Counted from the first letter of the stretch, positions 36,101-46,286 are shown. The stretch is 64,000 nucleotides of DNA from Zoogloea sp. (GCF_030157465.1 NZ_JAOAUU010000079.1:62001-126000), one strand, 5' to 3'. Program-made: numbers and translations. Notes: generated by a model from the letters alone, not told the origin.

Positions 36101-36173
36101 GCTCAAGGACGTGCCCCTGAACACCCTGAGCGTCAGCCGCGACTTCATCGTCGGCCGCCTGCTCGCACAATGA
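33132..36173 (+). CDS. ExeM/NucH-type extracellular endonuclease with RTX repeats
   Basis: The 1013-residue product starts with a signal-like segment (MPTPHHIAAALCAAGLMSAS, then FAFAAG). It then has a lamin-tail domain (residues 27-150), an Ig/OB-type middle region including GFFLQDPAGDGDPATSDGIY, and an EEP nuclease domain (residues 580-875) with ASFNVLNYF, GLMEIENDGYG, VVIGDLNAYG and SSDHDP. Two RTX nonapeptide units (GGAGADTLTGGAGADTF) and a hydrophobic C-terminal region of the type I secretion class follow. It probably degrades extracellular DNA. Carrying both an N-terminal signal and RTX/type I features is unusual. It diverges from the secretion operon and is followed after seven bases by a PEP-CTERM gene. 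Confidence 0.9.
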   Translation: MPTPHHIAAALCAAGLMSASGFAFAAGDVVISQIYGGNGNAYKSDYVELFNRSASPINVTGWSVQYASATGTGHFSANGVTALSGTLQPGQYLLVKLATVTNGSELPTPEASGTATNLAAANGKVVLVGSSTGLACNGASTPCSPAQSAQIVDLVGYGTANFAEGAAAPAASSATALFRANAGCTDSDQNAADFTSGAPSPRNGSSPLNQCGGAPTPVNAPITPTCPPLLLQQGAAGSVQLTATDVDSSVTGATLVGGAVAGISLGPVSPASGDGGTASVLLQATGAIAAGTYPVGVQFTNNEAQSASCTVDVTVAAALATTPIGAIQGTGGVSPRVGDSVATGGIVTALTNNGFFLQDPAGDGDPATSDGIYVFTSTAPTVVVGQRISLKGTVAEFNGQTQLTGASSISVLASGEALPLPVDVALPESVNGELERYEGMVVRIVSPMTVAQNYFLGRYGQLTLSANGRIEKATNRFPAGSPEAIALADENQRRLLVLDDRSSRQNPSPVPYLGAGNTVRGGDTVNGSLVGVLEHGAINAGSPAAIDYRLHPIEPVSFTRSNPRTTSPADVGGNVKVASFNVLNYFNGDGAGGGFPTSRGATDATEFQRQRDKIINAIKALNADVVGLMEIENDGYGNRSAIQDLVNGLNAALGAGTYAVVPDPAAGTGSDEIKVALIYKPSRVSRVGASVSDPDAINSRPPLAQTFAALNGEKFSVIVNHFKSKGCADATGADQDQNDGQGCYNARRLQQAGRLAGFIEQIKGSAGDDDVVVIGDLNAYGKEDPINALTGAGLINQLAEREANPYSYVFDGETGYLDHALTSASLHAQVAGVGHWHINADEPSFLDYNLEFKPQDLYTPAPWRSSDHDPVIVGLQLVKKLDGSAGRDTLVGTAGDDVINGGAGADTLTGGAGADTFVYGSLREAGDTITDFTPGTDRIDLRALFASIGYSGSNPVADGYLKLVSSTAGTSVQIDADGSAGAGLARPLVLLKDVPLNTLSVSRDFIVGRLLAQ

Positions 36174-36180
36174 GTCCTTC

Positions 36181-36843
36181 ATGATGAAACTGAACACAGT
36201 GCTTCCCGCCGCCACCCTCCTCGCGGCACTGCTCATCGCGCCGGCCCAGGCCGCCCCCATCGCCAATCTCACCGCCTGGGCCGCGATGGGCGACGTGCAG
36301 GTCTCAGCCCTCAGCGCGTCCCTCACAACGGCATCGCTGATTTACGAGGACGACTTTCCGGCCGCGGCCGGCACCTACAACATGTCGGGCGTGGGCGCCG
36401 CCGACGTGGGAATCCCCGCGGGCCTCGAAGAGTTCGTCGGCCTGCAGATCGGCGGCCTTGACCCCGATCCGGTCAATGGCGTCATGGCGCTGGAAGGCTC
36501 TGCACTCAAGCACGCCATCCAGGTTCAGGCCGGTGACACCCTGAGCTTCGACTGGGCCTTTTCAACCCGGGAAGGCCTGCCGACCGACCACAACGACTAC
36601 GCCTTCATGGTCATCGACGATGTGCTGACCCTCCTCGGCGATGTCGCCAGCGCCTCCACCGGCGGCCGCTTCAGCCAGACCTTCGCGGCGGCGGGCACGG
36701 CACAGATCGCCTTCGGGATCGTCGACGTCCGCGACTACGGCGTCACCTCCCGGCTGAACATCGGCGCCTTCGATCTCACATACGCCCAGGCCGTCCCGGA
36801 ACCGGAAACCCTCGCCCTGAGCCTGCGCCGTGCAAAAAGCTGA
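36181..36843 (+). CDS. PEP-CTERM protein with truncated sorting signal
   Basis: The 220-residue product has a signal peptide (MMKLNTVLPAATLLAALLIA, cleavage after AQA) and a beta-rich body of choice-of-anchor type (DDFPAAAGTYNMSG, NDYAFMVIDDVLT). It ends VPEPETLALSLRRAKS. VPEPET is the exosortase recognition motif and RRAK a basic tail, but the roughly 18-residue hydrophobic helix normally between them is missing. The result may be a secreted protein that can no longer be anchored or sorted. It follows the nuclease by seven bases and is probably in its transcript. No exosortase gene is in the window. Confidence 0.8.
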   Translation: MMKLNTVLPAATLLAALLIAPAQAAPIANLTAWAAMGDVQVSALSASLTTASLIYEDDFPAAAGTYNMSGVGAADVGIPAGLEEFVGLQIGGLDPDPVNGVMALEGSALKHAIQVQAGDTLSFDWAFSTREGLPTDHNDYAFMVIDDVLTLLGDVASASTGGRFSQTFAAAGTAQIAFGIVDVRDYGVTSRLNIGAFDLTYAQAVPEPETLALSLRRAKS

Positions 36844-36906
36844 GCCCGGCATGCGGCCCCGCAGCGGGCGGCGGGAATAGTCTGGATCGATGCACTGTGA
36901 GTTCTC

Positions 36907-36931
36907 CGACGCCGCCGCCAAGGCGGCGTCG
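36907..36931 (+). terminator. Strong hairpin after the PEP-CTERM gene
   Basis: Arms CGACGCCGCC and GGCGGCGTCG enclose a five-base loop about 63 bases after the stop. The T run (TTTTT) comes only about 20 bases later, so it is a terminator-like structure and not a canonical one. Confidence 0.55.
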
Positions 36932-37029
36932 GTCCATCCGGGCCGCCCTTTTTCTGCAAGAGATCAGCCTGCCGGTCTTCCTGAATGCCGCTATACTCGC
37001 AGCCGTTTTATGCCCTTTGAGTTGAATTC

Positions 37030-37509
37030 ATGTCGATCCCAAGCATCCGGCTGTTGTCCCGCGTGGCGGTACTGGCCTTCCTTTCCAGCCTGGCAGAAGC
37101 CCAATCCTTGCCCGCGCCCGCTCGAACTGTCTTCAAGTGCGAGGAAGGGGGCAGGATCGTCTACTCGGACTCGCCCTGCCTGGAGGCTAAAAAAATCGAC
37201 GTGGAGCCGACCCGGGGTGTCAGCAGCTTGTCGGGCAAGGAGCGCGTTGGAAACGATGTTCAGCGGGAAGTGCGCCGGGAGCAGATGGCCGAGGCCGTAC
37301 GCCCGCTCAGCGGCATGAACCCCAAACAGTACGAGGTATTCAGTCGCCGCATGAAGCTCACGTCAGCGGCGCAGCGGGAGTGCCAGCACCTGGACAGACA
37401 GATTCCTCCCCTTGAACAGACCGAGGCGCAGGCCAGCGGACAGGATTTTGCCGCGGCCCAGCGGCGCCTCTTCGGTCTGCGAAGCCGCTTCCGCGAGTTG
37501 GGTTGCTGA
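37030..37509 (+). CDS. DUF4124-like periplasmic protein
   Basis: The 159-residue product has a signal peptide (LLSRVAVLAFLSSLAEA) and then FKCEEGGRIVYSDSPC, the DUF4124 core with its two cysteines, followed by a helical C-terminal half with two further cysteines. The function of this family is unknown. It resembles the protein at 5433-5912 in layout but not in close sequence. It stands alone between the PEP-CTERM gene and the convergent ssb gene. Confidence 0.78.
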   Translation: MSIPSIRLLSRVAVLAFLSSLAEAQSLPAPARTVFKCEEGGRIVYSDSPCLEAKKIDVEPTRGVSSLSGKERVGNDVQREVRREQMAEAVRPLSGMNPKQYEVFSRRMKLTSAAQRECQHLDRQIPPLEQTEAQASGQDFAAAQRRLFGLRSRFRELGC

Positions 37510-37560
37510 CGACGACGGCGGCCTGAAAATCAAGGCCGCGCTCCCCGAAAAAACGCGTGC

Positions 37561-37588
37561 CAACAAAAACCCCCGCATTGCGGGGGTT
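37561..37588 (-). terminator. Terminator of ssb
   Basis: On the minus strand AACCCCCGC and GCGGGGGTT form a nine-base-pair stem with a three-base loop, followed by TTTTTGTTG. It lies 35 bases after the ssb stop; the opposite strand has only a weak T stretch. Confidence 0.88.
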
Positions 37589-37622
37589 CAAAGGGGTGTG
37601 TTGCGCTTTTTCTAACGACGCA

Positions 37623-38165
37623 TCAGAACGGAATGTCGTCGTCGAAATCGCCAAAGCCGCCGCCGGCCGGCTTCTTCGGTGCCGGAGCGCTGGGGGCCGG
37701 GGCGCCGCCGCCGAAACCACCGCCACCGCCACCACCGTAGCTGTTGTCGCGGCCGCCACCGCTGTCACGGGGGGCGCTGTCACGGCCGCCGCCTTCGCTG
37801 CGCGACGGCGCATCGGAGCCGCCCATGCCCTGACGGCTGCCGAGCATTTTCATCTCGTCGGCACGGATTTCGGTGGTGTAGCGGTCCTGGCCGTCCTTGT
37901 CCTGCCACTTGCGGGTGCGCAGCGAACCTTCGATATACGCGGCGCTGCCCTTCCTCAGATACTGGCCGGCGATTTCGGCAAGCTTGCCGAAGAAGACCAC
38001 GCGGTGCCATTCGGTGGCCTCGCGCTTCTCGCCGGTGGCCTTGTCGCGCCAGGTATCGGTGGTGGCGAGGGTGATGTTGCAGATTGCATCGCCGCTCGGG
38101 GCGTAGCGGGTTTCGGGATCCTTGCCCAGGTTGCCGATAAGAATCACCTTGTTGACCGAAGCCAT
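37623..38165 (-). CDS. ssb: Single-stranded DNA-binding protein
   Basis: SSB coats single-stranded DNA during replication, repair and recombination and recruits partners through its acidic tail. The 180-residue protein has the OB fold (residues 1-110: [40 protein letters not shown]), a long Gly/Ser-rich disordered linker and the conserved tip FDDDIPF. A good ribosome site (AGGAG) precedes the ATG. Its proximity to uvrA, with an MFS gene in between, is a conserved proteobacterial arrangement. Confidence 0.97.
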   Translation of the reverse strand: MASVNKVILIGNLGKDPETRYAPSGDAICNITLATTDTWRDKATGEKREATEWHRVVFFGKLAEIAGQYLRKGSAAYIEGSLRTRKWQDKDGQDRYTTEIRADEMKMLGSRQGMGGSDAPSRSEGGGRDSAPRDSGGGRDNSYGGGGGGGFGGGAPAPSAPAPKKPAGGGFGDFDDDIPF

Positions 38166-38196
38166 ATGTCTCTCCTGAAAAATTCTTGGGTGGTGT

Positions 38197-39405
38197 TCAG
38201 GCTGCCGCGACGCGACGGGTCGGGGGTGCGGCCATGCCGCTGGCGAGGATCAGCCACAGCAATGCCAGCGCACAGCCCAGCAGCGATACCGAACCGGGGC
38301 CGACGTGCTGGGCCAGCCAGCCGCCCAGAGCCCCGCCGAGGAACAGCCCGATGGACTGCAGCGTGTTGTAGACCCCCAGCGCGGTGCCCTTGGCATGGGC
38401 CGGTGCGATCTTGGAAATCCACGAAGGCTGGGTCGCTTCAAGGACGTTGAAGGCGACGAAGAACAGGGTCAGCAGGATCGCCAGCGGCCACAGCCCGGCC
38501 CCGCCTGCCACATTGCCCGCCAGGTAAAGCCCGGCCTGCACCAGCAGCAGCAAGACAATGGCCGAATTGAAGACCTGTTTCATCGCGCCTTTTTTCTCGG
38601 CCACGATCACCGCCGGCACCATGACGACAAAGGATAGCAGCACCGCGGGCAGATAGACTTTCCAGTGCTCGGCGATGGGCAGGCCGGCATGGACCAGCCC
38701 GGCGGGCACCAGCACCCACATGGCGGTTTGCATGAGATGCAGCGAAAACACGCCAAAGTTGAGGCGCATCAGCTGGCCATTGCCAAGCACTTCGGAAAAA
38801 CGCCCGATGGCCCGCGGCACCGGCGGCGCGGCCGGCACGACAAACAGGATCGTGAAGATCGCAGCCACGGCCAGCGCGGCGGTCAGCCAGAACAGGCCGC
38901 TCATGCCGATGACGGCGTAGAGCAGCGGCGCCGCCACCATCGACAGCGCGAACACCAGGCCGATCGACGAGCCGATCATCGCCATGACCTTGGTGCGGTG
39001 CTGGTCGCGGGTGAGGTCGGCGGCCAGCGCGGTGACGGCTGCCGAGATGGCGCCGGCGCCCTGCAGCACGCGCCCGACAACCACGGTCTGGACGTCGGTG
39101 GCCAGCGCCGCGACGGCGCTGCCGATCACGAACAGGATCAGGCCGACGACGATCACCGGCTTGCGCCCGAAGCGGTCGGAGGCGGCCCCGAAGGGAATCT
39201 GGAGAAACGCCTGGGTCAGGCCGTAGGCGCCGATGGCCATGCCGACCAGCGCCACGTTGTCGCCGCCGGGCATGCCGTGGGCATGGACCGCAAAAACCGG
39301 CAGGATCAGGAATAAACCAAGCATGCGCAGCGCAAAGATTGCCGCCAGCGAGAGGCCGGCACGGCGCTCGGCCGGGCTCATCTTGTCGTTGTTCGAAGAG
39401 GCCAT
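38197..39405 (-). CDS. MFS transporter, YajR-like
   Basis: The 402-residue protein has about 12 membrane helices and the MFS signature between helices 2 and 3, [16 protein letters not shown], plus [13 protein letters not shown]. It fits the drug/proton antiporter group between ssb and uvrA seen in many betaproteobacteria. It lacks the C-terminal YAM domain of E. coli YajR. Substrate is unknown. The start may be Met1 or Met9 (MSPAERRAG). It is transcribed toward ssb and away from uvrA, with a 66-base gap to the latter. Confidence 0.88.
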   Translation of the reverse strand: MASSNNDKMSPAERRAGLSLAAIFALRMLGLFLILPVFAVHAHGMPGGDNVALVGMAIGAYGLTQAFLQIPFGAASDRFGRKPVIVVGLILFVIGSAVAALATDVQTVVVGRVLQGAGAISAAVTALAADLTRDQHRTKVMAMIGSSIGLVFALSMVAAPLLYAVIGMSGLFWLTAALAVAAIFTILFVVPAAPPVPRAIGRFSEVLGNGQLMRLNFGVFSLHLMQTAMWVLVPAGLVHAGLPIAEHWKVYLPAVLLSFVVMVPAVIVAEKKGAMKQVFNSAIVLLLLVQAGLYLAGNVAGGAGLWPLAILLTLFFVAFNVLEATQPSWISKIAPAHAKGTALGVYNTLQSIGLFLGGALGGWLAQHVGPGSVSLLGCALALLWLILASGMAAPPTRRVAAA

Positions 39406-39471
39406 TAAACGTGCTGCGTGGGGAGGGGTAAGAGGCGTATATTAACAGGTTGCCCCTGCCTCGAACGCTCC

Positions 39472-42306
39472 ATGGACGCCATCCGAATCCGCGGTGCCCG
39501 CACCCACAATCTGAAAAACATCGCGCTGGACATCCCGCGCAACAAGCTCACGGTGATCACCGGCCTTTCAGGCTCGGGCAAAAGCTCGCTGGCGTTTGAC
39601 ACCCTGTACGCCGAAGGCCAGCGCCGCTACGTGGAGTCGCTGTCGGCCTACGCACGGCAGTTTTTGCAGTTGATGGAAAAGCCCGACGTGGACCTCATCG
39701 AGGGCCTGTCGCCGGCCATTTCCATCGAGCAGAAGGCCACCAGCCACAACCCGCGCTCCACCGTCGGCACGGTCACCGAAATCCACGACTACCTGCGCCT
39801 GCTGTATGCCCGCGCCGGCACGCCCCACTGCCCGGAGCACCCCGAGCACGCCCTCGAGGCCCAGAGCGTCTCGCAGATGGTGGACGCGGTACTGGCCCTG
39901 CCCGAAGAGACCAAGCTGATGATCGTCGCCCCGGTGATCAGCGGCCGCAAGGGCGAGCAGGCCGACCTGTTCGTCGAACTGCGCGCCCAGGGCTTCGTGC
40001 GGGTGCGCGTGGATGGCATCGTCCATGAACTCGACAACCTGCCGGTGCTCGACAAGAACCGCCGCCACAGCATCGAGGTGGTGGTCGATCGCATCAAGGT
40101 GCGCCAGGATCTGCGCGGGCGCCTTGCAGAATCCTTCGAAACCGCCCTCACCCACGCCGAAGGCCGCGCCATCGCCGTGGAGATGGATACCGGCACCGAG
40201 CACCTGTTCTCGGCCAAGTTCGCCTGCCCGATCTGCAGCTTTGCGCTGGCCGAACTCGAGCCGCGCCTGTTCTCGTTCAACAACCCGGTGGGCGCCTGCC
40301 CCCGCTGCGACGGCCTTGGCCAGGTAGATTTTTTCGACCCCGAGCGGGTCGTCGTGCACCCCGATCTGTCGCTGGCCTCCGGCGCCGTGCGCGGCTGGGA
40401 CCGCCGCAACCAGTTCTACTTCCAGCTTCTCGCCAGCCTCGCCGACCACTACGACTTCAACGTGGAAACGCCGTTCGAGGAGTTGCCGGCCACCATCCGC
40501 CACATGGTCCTGCACGGCTCGGGGCGCGACAAGATCGCCTTTCGCTACCTCTCCGACGGCGGCAAGCCGGTGCTCAAGGAGCACGCCTTCGAGGGCATCA
40601 TTCCCAACCTCGAACGCCGCTACAAGGAAACCGATTCGGTCGCCGTGCGCGAGGAGCTTTCCAAATACCGCGCCACCTGCGCCTGCCCGGTGTGTCACGG
40701 CAGCCGGCTGCGCACCGAGGCGCGCTTCGTGCTGATCGGCGAGCGCAACATTTCCGAGGTCAGCCACCTGCCGCTGGCCCAGAGCAAGGCCTTCTTCGAC
40801 GGCCTGACGCTGGTCGGCCAGCGTGCCCAGGTGGCCGACAAGATCGTCAGCGAGATCTCCAGCCGGCTGCAGTTCCTGATCAACGTCGGCCTCGACTACC
40901 TGTCGCTCGACCGCTCCGCCGACACCCTGTCGGGCGGCGAATCCCAGCGCATCCGCCTCGCCAGCCAGATCGGCTCCGGCCTCACCGGCGTGATGTACGT
41001 GCTGGACGAACCCTCGATCGGCCTCCACCAGCGCGACAACGACCGCCTGCTCGAAACCCTGCGCCGCCTGCGCGACATGGGCAACACCGTGATCGTCGTC
41101 GAGCACGACGAAGACGCCATCCGCATGGCCGACTACGTGGTCGACATGGGCCCCGGCGCCGGCGAGCACGGCGGCCGCGTGATTGCGGAAGGCCGCCCGG
41201 AAGACGTCGCCGCCCACCCGGATTCGCTCACCGGGGCCTATCTGTCAGGCACCCGCTACATCGTGGTGCCCGCAAAGCGCCTTGCCGCCAACCCGGAAAA
41301 AGTCCTGCGCATCGAAGGCGCCAGCGGCAACAACCTCAAGAACGTCAGCGTTGAAGTGCCGGTCGGGCTGTTCACCTGCATCACGGGCGTATCCGGCTCG
41401 GGCAAAAGCACGCTGATCAACGACACCCTTTACGCCCACGTGGCCCGCCACGTAAACGGCAGCAACATCGAGGCCGCCCCGTGTGCCGGCATCGAAGGGC
41501 TCGACCACTTCGACAAGGTCATCAACGTCGACCAGAGCCCCATCGGCCGCACCCCGCGCTCCAACCCGGCCACCTACACCGGCCTGCTCACGCCCATCCG
41601 CGACCTGTTCTCCGGCGTGCCCGAGGCCAAGGCCCGCGGCTACGGCCCCGGCCGCTTCAGCTTCAACGTCAAGGGCGGGCGCTGCGAAGCCTGTCAGGGC
41701 GACGGCCTGATCAAGGTCGAGATGCACTTTCTGCCCGACATGTACGTGCCCTGCGACATCTGCCACGGCAAGCGCTACAACCGCGAAACCCTGGAGATCC
41801 GCTACAAGGGCAAAACGATCTACGAAGTGCTCGACATGACCGTCGAGCAGGCCCTCGCCTTCTTCAGCGCCGTGCCCATCGTCGCCCGCAAGCTCGACAC
41901 CCTGATGCAGGTCGGCCTCGGCTACATCCGCCTCGGCCAGAGCGCCACCACGCTCTCGGGCGGCGAGGCCCAGCGGGTCAAGCTGGCCCTCGAACTCTCC
42001 AAACGCGACACCGGCCGCACCCTCTACATCCTCGACGAACCCACCACCGGCCTGCACTTCGCCGACATCGAGATGCTCCTCACCGTGCTGCACCGCCTGC
42101 GCGACCACGGCAACACCGTGGTGGTCATCGAGCACAACCTGGACGTCATCAAGACCGCCGACTGGCTCATCGACATGGGCCCCGAAGGGGGCGACGGTGG
42201 CGGCACGGTGGTCGGCACCGGCACGCCCGAGGCCATCGCGGCCAACCCCGCCAGCCACACCGGCCAGTACCTCGCCAAGCTGCTGGCCACGCCGCGCCCC
42301 CAATAA
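39472..42306 (+). CDS. uvrA: Excinuclease ABC subunit A
   Basis: UvrA recognises bulky DNA damage and loads UvrB in nucleotide excision repair. The 944 residues (E. coli 940) contain two ABC ATPase modules with Walker [15 protein letters not shown] and [14 protein letters not shown], signatures [12 protein letters not shown] and [12 protein letters not shown], and zinc-binding CPIC/CPRC and [12 protein letters not shown]. The start at 39472 gives the usual [16 protein letters not shown] looked for a CTG-N10-CAG LexA box in the short upstream gap and did not find one, so SOS control is not evident. Confidence 0.97.
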   Translation: MDAIRIRGARTHNLKNIALDIPRNKLTVITGLSGSGKSSLAFDTLYAEGQRRYVESLSAYARQFLQLMEKPDVDLIEGLSPAISIEQKATSHNPRSTVGTVTEIHDYLRLLYARAGTPHCPEHPEHALEAQSVSQMVDAVLALPEETKLMIVAPVISGRKGEQADLFVELRAQGFVRVRVDGIVHELDNLPVLDKNRRHSIEVVVDRIKVRQDLRGRLAESFETALTHAEGRAIAVEMDTGTEHLFSAKFACPICSFALAELEPRLFSFNNPVGACPRCDGLGQVDFFDPERVVVHPDLSLASGAVRGWDRRNQFYFQLLASLADHYDFNVETPFEELPATIRHMVLHGSGRDKIAFRYLSDGGKPVLKEHAFEGIIPNLERRYKETDSVAVREELSKYRATCACPVCHGSRLRTEARFVLIGERNISEVSHLPLAQSKAFFDGLTLVGQRAQVADKIVSEISSRLQFLINVGLDYLSLDRSADTLSGGESQRIRLASQIGSGLTGVMYVLDEPSIGLHQRDNDRLLETLRRLRDMGNTVIVVEHDEDAIRMADYVVDMGPGAGEHGGRVIAEGRPEDVAAHPDSLTGAYLSGTRYIVVPAKRLAANPEKVLRIEGASGNNLKNVSVEVPVGLFTCITGVSGSGKSTLINDTLYAHVARHVNGSNIEAAPCAGIEGLDHFDKVINVDQSPIGRTPRSNPATYTGLLTPIRDLFSGVPEAKARGYGPGRFSFNVKGGRCEACQGDGLIKVEMHFLPDMYVPCDICHGKRYNRETLEIRYKGKTIYEVLDMTVEQALAFFSAVPIVARKLDTLMQVGLGYIRLGQSATTLSGGEAQRVKLALELSKRDTGRTLYILDEPTTGLHFADIEMLLTVLHRLRDHGNTVVVIEHNLDVIKTADWLIDMGPEGGDGGGTVVGTGTPEAIAANPASHTGQYLAKLLATPRPQ

Positions 42307-42323
42307 ATCGAGATCCCACGCCC

Positions 42324-43235
<912 letters not shown>

Positions 43236-43314
43236 GCGCCACCCTGCCCCTGCCATCGGGCCGACGCAATGCGTCGGCTATGATGTCGCCCTCCTCCGCC
43301 TCAGGAAGCCTGCC

Positions 43315-44022
43315 ATGACCGACACCTCGTCCGAAGTCTCCACCGCCCCTGCCGCCGACGCCCCAGCCAGCAGCACCGGTTTCAACCTGGACGACTTCGA
43401 GGTGCGCGTCCTCGCGGTGCTCATCGAAAAATCCTTCGTCACCCCCGACGCCTATCCGCTGTCGGTCAACGCCCTGCTGAGCGGCTGCAACCAGCTCACC
43501 GGCCGCGAACCGGTGATGAACCTGTCCGAAGCCACCATCCTCGCCACGCTGGACCGCCTGGCCGAGCGCGGCCTCGCCACCAAGCGCCACCAGGCCGGCG
43601 CCCGCGTCGCCAAGTGGGAACATCAAATCCGCCTGCGCCACTCGCTCACCCCGCCGATGCAGGCCGTGCTGACCATCCTGATGCTGCGCGGCCCGCAAAC
43701 CGTCGGCGAAATCCGCGCCCGCTGCGAGCGCATGCACAGCTTCGGCAGCCCCGCCGACGTGGAAGCCGTGCTCGAACGCCTGGACGACAAACTGATGGCC
43801 TGCCAGCTGCCCAAGGCGCCCGGCACCAAGGAAGCCCGCTACGCCCACCTGATGAGCGGCGAAGCCGCCCTCGCCCAGCACCAGCATGCCTTCGAAACCG
43901 GCGAAGCCTCGGCCCCCCGCGGCAGCCGCGTCGGCGAACTCGAAGAAGAAGTCCGCCGCCTGCGCCAGCAACTCGAATGGCTGACCAACGAGTTCGAGGC
44001 ATTCCGCAAACAGTTCCAGTAA
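43315..44022 (+). CDS. yceH: YceH family (DUF480) protein
   Basis: The 235-residue product matches the UPF0502/YceH family: two winged-helix domains with [54 protein letters not shown] and [18 protein letters not shown], and a terminal coiled coil ([16 protein letters not shown]). A 20-residue alanine/threonine-rich N-terminal extension precedes the conserved part. The family function is not established. The gene stands alone, 79 bases after the SEC-C gene. Confidence 0.9.
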   Translation: MTDTSSEVSTAPAADAPASSTGFNLDDFEVRVLAVLIEKSFVTPDAYPLSVNALLSGCNQLTGREPVMNLSEATILATLDRLAERGLATKRHQAGARVAKWEHQIRLRHSLTPPMQAVLTILMLRGPQTVGEIRARCERMHSFGSPADVEAVLERLDDKLMACQLPKAPGTKEARYAHLMSGEAALAQHQHAFETGEASAPRGSRVGELEEEVRRLRQQLEWLTNEFEAFRKQFQ

Positions 44023-44128
44023 TGCGCTGAGTCATCAGCGGCGCGCGCTGTCCGGGCACCAGCCCGGGCGCGCCGGATCAAACACGGCACTCCAAGGCCT
44101 CCCCCAACTCTCCAGCCCCCACCGTTCC

Positions 44129-44917
44129 ATGCTCGTCCATCCCCAGTTCGACCCCGTCGCGATCGCCATCGGCCCTCTCGCCGTACGCTGGTACGGCCTG
44201 ATGTACATGGCCGCCTTCATTCTCTTCGTCATCCTCGGCCGCGCGCACGCCCGGCGCCGCCCCGAACTGGGCTGGAACCCCCAGCAGATCGACGACCTGC
44301 TGTTCTATGGCGTGCTCGGCGTGATCCTGGGCGGGCGGCTGGGCTACGTGCTGTTCTACAAGCCGGCTTACTACCTCGCCCATCCGGCCGAAATACTCGC
44401 CGTGTGGCAGGGCGGCATGGCCTTCCACGGGGGCTTTCTCGGCGTGCTGGTGGCCATGTGGGTGTTCGGCCGGCGCACCCGGCGCCCCTGGCTGGCGGTG
44501 ACCGACTTCATCGCCCCGCTGGTGCCGCTGGGCCTCGCCGCCGGGCGCCTGGGCAACTTCATCAATGGCGAACTCGTCGGCCGCGCCACCGATCTGCCCT
44601 GGGGCATGGTCTTTCCGCAGGTGGACGGCATTCCCCGCCACCCCTCGCAGCTCTACCAGTTTGCGCTGGAGGGCGTGTGCCTGTTCCTGATCCTGTGGTG
44701 GTTTTCGGCCAAACCGCGGCCCCGCGGGCTGATCTCTGCGGTCTTCCTGATCGGCTACGGCGCCTTCCGGTTCATCGCCGAATTCGGCCGCGAGCCGGAC
44801 GACTTCCTGGGCCTGCTGACCTTTGGCATGTCGATGGGCCAATGGCTGTCGCTGCCGATGATCCTCGCCGGCATCGGCATGGCCATGTGGGCCGTGAAGC
44901 GCGACCGCCAGGACTGA
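44129..44917 (+). CDS. lgt: Prolipoprotein diacylglyceryl transferase
   Basis: Lgt transfers diacylglycerol from phosphatidylglycerol to the lipobox cysteine of prolipoproteins in the inner membrane, the first step of lipoprotein maturation. The 262-residue protein has about seven membrane helices and the signature [14 protein letters not shown], with [10 protein letters not shown] and [12 protein letters not shown]. Its product would act on the secretin lipoprotein at 25091-27364 among others. It ends 42 bases before the convergent outer-membrane gene. Confidence 0.96.
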   Translation: MLVHPQFDPVAIAIGPLAVRWYGLMYMAAFILFVILGRAHARRRPELGWNPQQIDDLLFYGVLGVILGGRLGYVLFYKPAYYLAHPAEILAVWQGGMAFHGGFLGVLVAMWVFGRRTRRPWLAVTDFIAPLVPLGLAAGRLGNFINGELVGRATDLPWGMVFPQVDGIPRHPSQLYQFALEGVCLFLILWWFSAKPRPRGLISAVFLIGYGAFRFIAEFGREPDDFLGLLTFGMSMGQWLSLPMILAGIGMAMWAVKRDRQD

Positions 44918-44959
44918 GCCCCGCGCCAGACGGGCCCGGCACCTCCGGGCCACGTCATT

Positions 44960-45724
44960 TCAGAACGTCCGCGACACCAGCATCCCGACGCCCAGCTCCG
45001 GGCTCGCATCCGAAAAGCCCTGCACCGCATAGACCTGCAGCTTCCAGTCCGGCTCGGGTTTCCAGCTCAGGTACAGGGTCGCTTCACTGACCTCCGCACC
45101 CCGCGGCGTGAGCCGCTCCCGCCAGTCGTGGAACACCCCGACGCTGGTCGTCGCCGACAAACGCCAGCTCAGGCCCAGGCTGGCGAACAGCGGATTGCGG
45201 AAGTCCACGCCATCAGGGTCGCCGTATTTCTTCCAGCCCAGGGTCACCAGCGCCATCAGGCCGCCGATGCGCCACCAGGCGTCGGCCTGCAGCGACCAGT
45301 CGGTCTTGCCTGTGCCCAGTTCCTTGTCCGGGTCGGCGGTGGGCAGTTTCAGCTTGACGATGCCGTCCACCAAGAAATCGCCGTGGGTCAGCAGCGTCAT
45401 GCCGGCAGCCGCCACCAGGTCACCCAACCCCTCCTGCGTACCCCCCGAGCCGGGAATCGCCACCCCGTCCGGGGTGCGGCTCACCGCGCCGGTGTTGCGC
45501 AGATAGGGCAGCGTCAGCTTGAAGGTGGCCGGCCCCTCCTCGTAGCGGGCGACGAGGGGAAAGTACCAGGACGTCGAGGGGTCCCGGTCTCCGTACTTGC
45601 CCGATGTGTACTCGAAACCCGACGACAGGGTCAGCTCGCCGGCCTGCGCGGCGCCGCCGCCCATGACGAGAACGGCGGCTGCTAGCCGGGCTGCCCACGC
45701 GCGGCCCGTGCCCCGCGGCGACAC
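44960..45724 (-). CDS. Outer-membrane beta-barrel protein
   Basis: The 254-residue product has a signal peptide (ARLAAAVLVMGGGAAQA) and a mature part of about 225 residues made of alternating amphipathic strands. It ends in Phe (LVSRTF), the outer-membrane insertion signature. Stretches such as GLGDLVAAAGMTL and KLPTADPDKELGTGKTDW resemble the MetA/phenol-degradation channel family (transporter-like OMPs). I chose the GTG at 45724 since it gives the signal peptide directly; the open frame upstream overlaps the repeat-protein gene. It starts 22 bases after that gene and is probably co-transcribed with it from the sigma-54 promoter at 46155. Confidence 0.78.
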   Translation of the reverse strand: MSPRGTGRAWAARLAAAVLVMGGGAAQAGELTLSSGFEYTSGKYGDRDPSTSWYFPLVARYEEGPATFKLTLPYLRNTGAVSRTPDGVAIPGSGGTQEGLGDLVAAAGMTLLTHGDFLVDGIVKLKLPTADPDKELGTGKTDWSLQADAWWRIGGLMALVTLGWKKYGDPDGVDFRNPLFASLGLSWRLSATTSVGVFHDWRERLTPRGAEVSEATLYLSWKPEPDWKLQVYAVQGFSDASPELGVGMLVSRTF

Positions 45725-45746
45725 CCCGGGCGCGGCAAAGACGGGC

Positions 45747-46070
45747 TCAGACCACCCCAACAGGGATATTGCCCAAGGCACCCAGCTTCTCCTTCTTTTC
45801 CGGCTTCTCGGGCTTCTCAACCTTCTCGGGCTTTTCCGCCTTTTCAGCTTTCTCCGGCTTCTCGACCTTCTCCGGGCGTTCGGCACGCGCCATCTGGATC
45901 ACGCCGTCGAGGGCACCGAGCTTTTCCTTCTTCTCGGGCTTTTCCACTTTTTCCGGACGCTCGGCGCGGAAGATCACCGATTCCGGCTGCGACACGGAAG
46001 CGGCGGAGGCCTGTATCGGGAGGCCCGCCATCAGGCTCGTCACGGCAAGGGCAAACAGCGAGGTTTTCAT
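45747..46070 (-). CDS. Small secreted Lys/Glu/Pro repeat protein
   Basis: I do not recognise a family. The 107-residue precursor has a clear signal peptide (MKTSLFALAVTSLMAGLPIQ, cleavage after ASA at 23). The mature part is almost entirely repeats of (K/R)PEK.EK: unit one is residues 35-54 (RAERPEKVEKPEKKEKLGAL), unit two residues 62-99 starts identically but has extra EKAEK/PEKVEKPEKP modules before the same KEKLGAL end. A strong GGAG ribosome site precedes the ATG. The repeats should be very soluble and charged, possibly metal-, proton- or polymer-interacting. It lies first in a predicted sigma-54 operon with an outer-membrane protein and opposite a two-component system. Confidence 0.75.
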   Translation of the reverse strand: MKTSLFALAVTSLMAGLPIQASAASVSQPESVIFRAERPEKVEKPEKKEKLGALDGVIQMARAERPEKVEKPEKAEKAEKPEKVEKPEKPEKKEKLGALGNIPVGVV

Positions 46071-46154
46071 TTTCGACTCCTGGATTCGTATGTTTTGAAG
46101 GCCGGCCCCCAAGGGCTTCGGCAACTCGCGGAATCGCTCCCGCAGTTCCTCCCG

Positions 46155-46170
46155 TGCAGGCGCCGTGCCA
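46155..46170 (-). promoter_or_regulatory. Sigma-54 promoter of the repeat-protein operon
   Basis: On the minus strand TGGCACGGCGCCTGCA matches TGGCACG-N4-TTGCW with one mismatch (C for T in the -12 element) and exact GG-N10-GC spacing. It is 85 bases upstream of the repeat-protein start. Its proximity to an NtrC-family activator gene supports real use. Confidence 0.8.
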
Positions 46171-46244
46171 GAAATCACCCAGCAACCCCAAGCCATTGAT
46201 ACGAAATGGAGTTTCCCAACAAGCCCGCCACGCCCAGCCCATCC

Positions 46245-46286
46245 TGGGGGGTGTTCCCCCCACCCAGGTGGGTGAAATCCCCCACC
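46245..46286. promoter_or_regulatory. GC-rich palindromes, probable activator sites
   Basis: TGGGGGG-TGTT-CCCCCCA (46245-46262), CACCC-AGGT-GGGTG (46261-46274) and GGTGGG-N8-CCCACC (46267-46286) overlap one another 75-115 bases upstream of the sigma-54 promoter, normal enhancer distance. They also precede the kinase gene on the other strand. I infer binding by the response regulator at 47696. Confidence 0.6.

Noticed and set aside
39406-39471. LexA box upstream of uvrA
   Set aside because: No CTG-N10-CAG match occurs in the short gap, so SOS control could not be supported.
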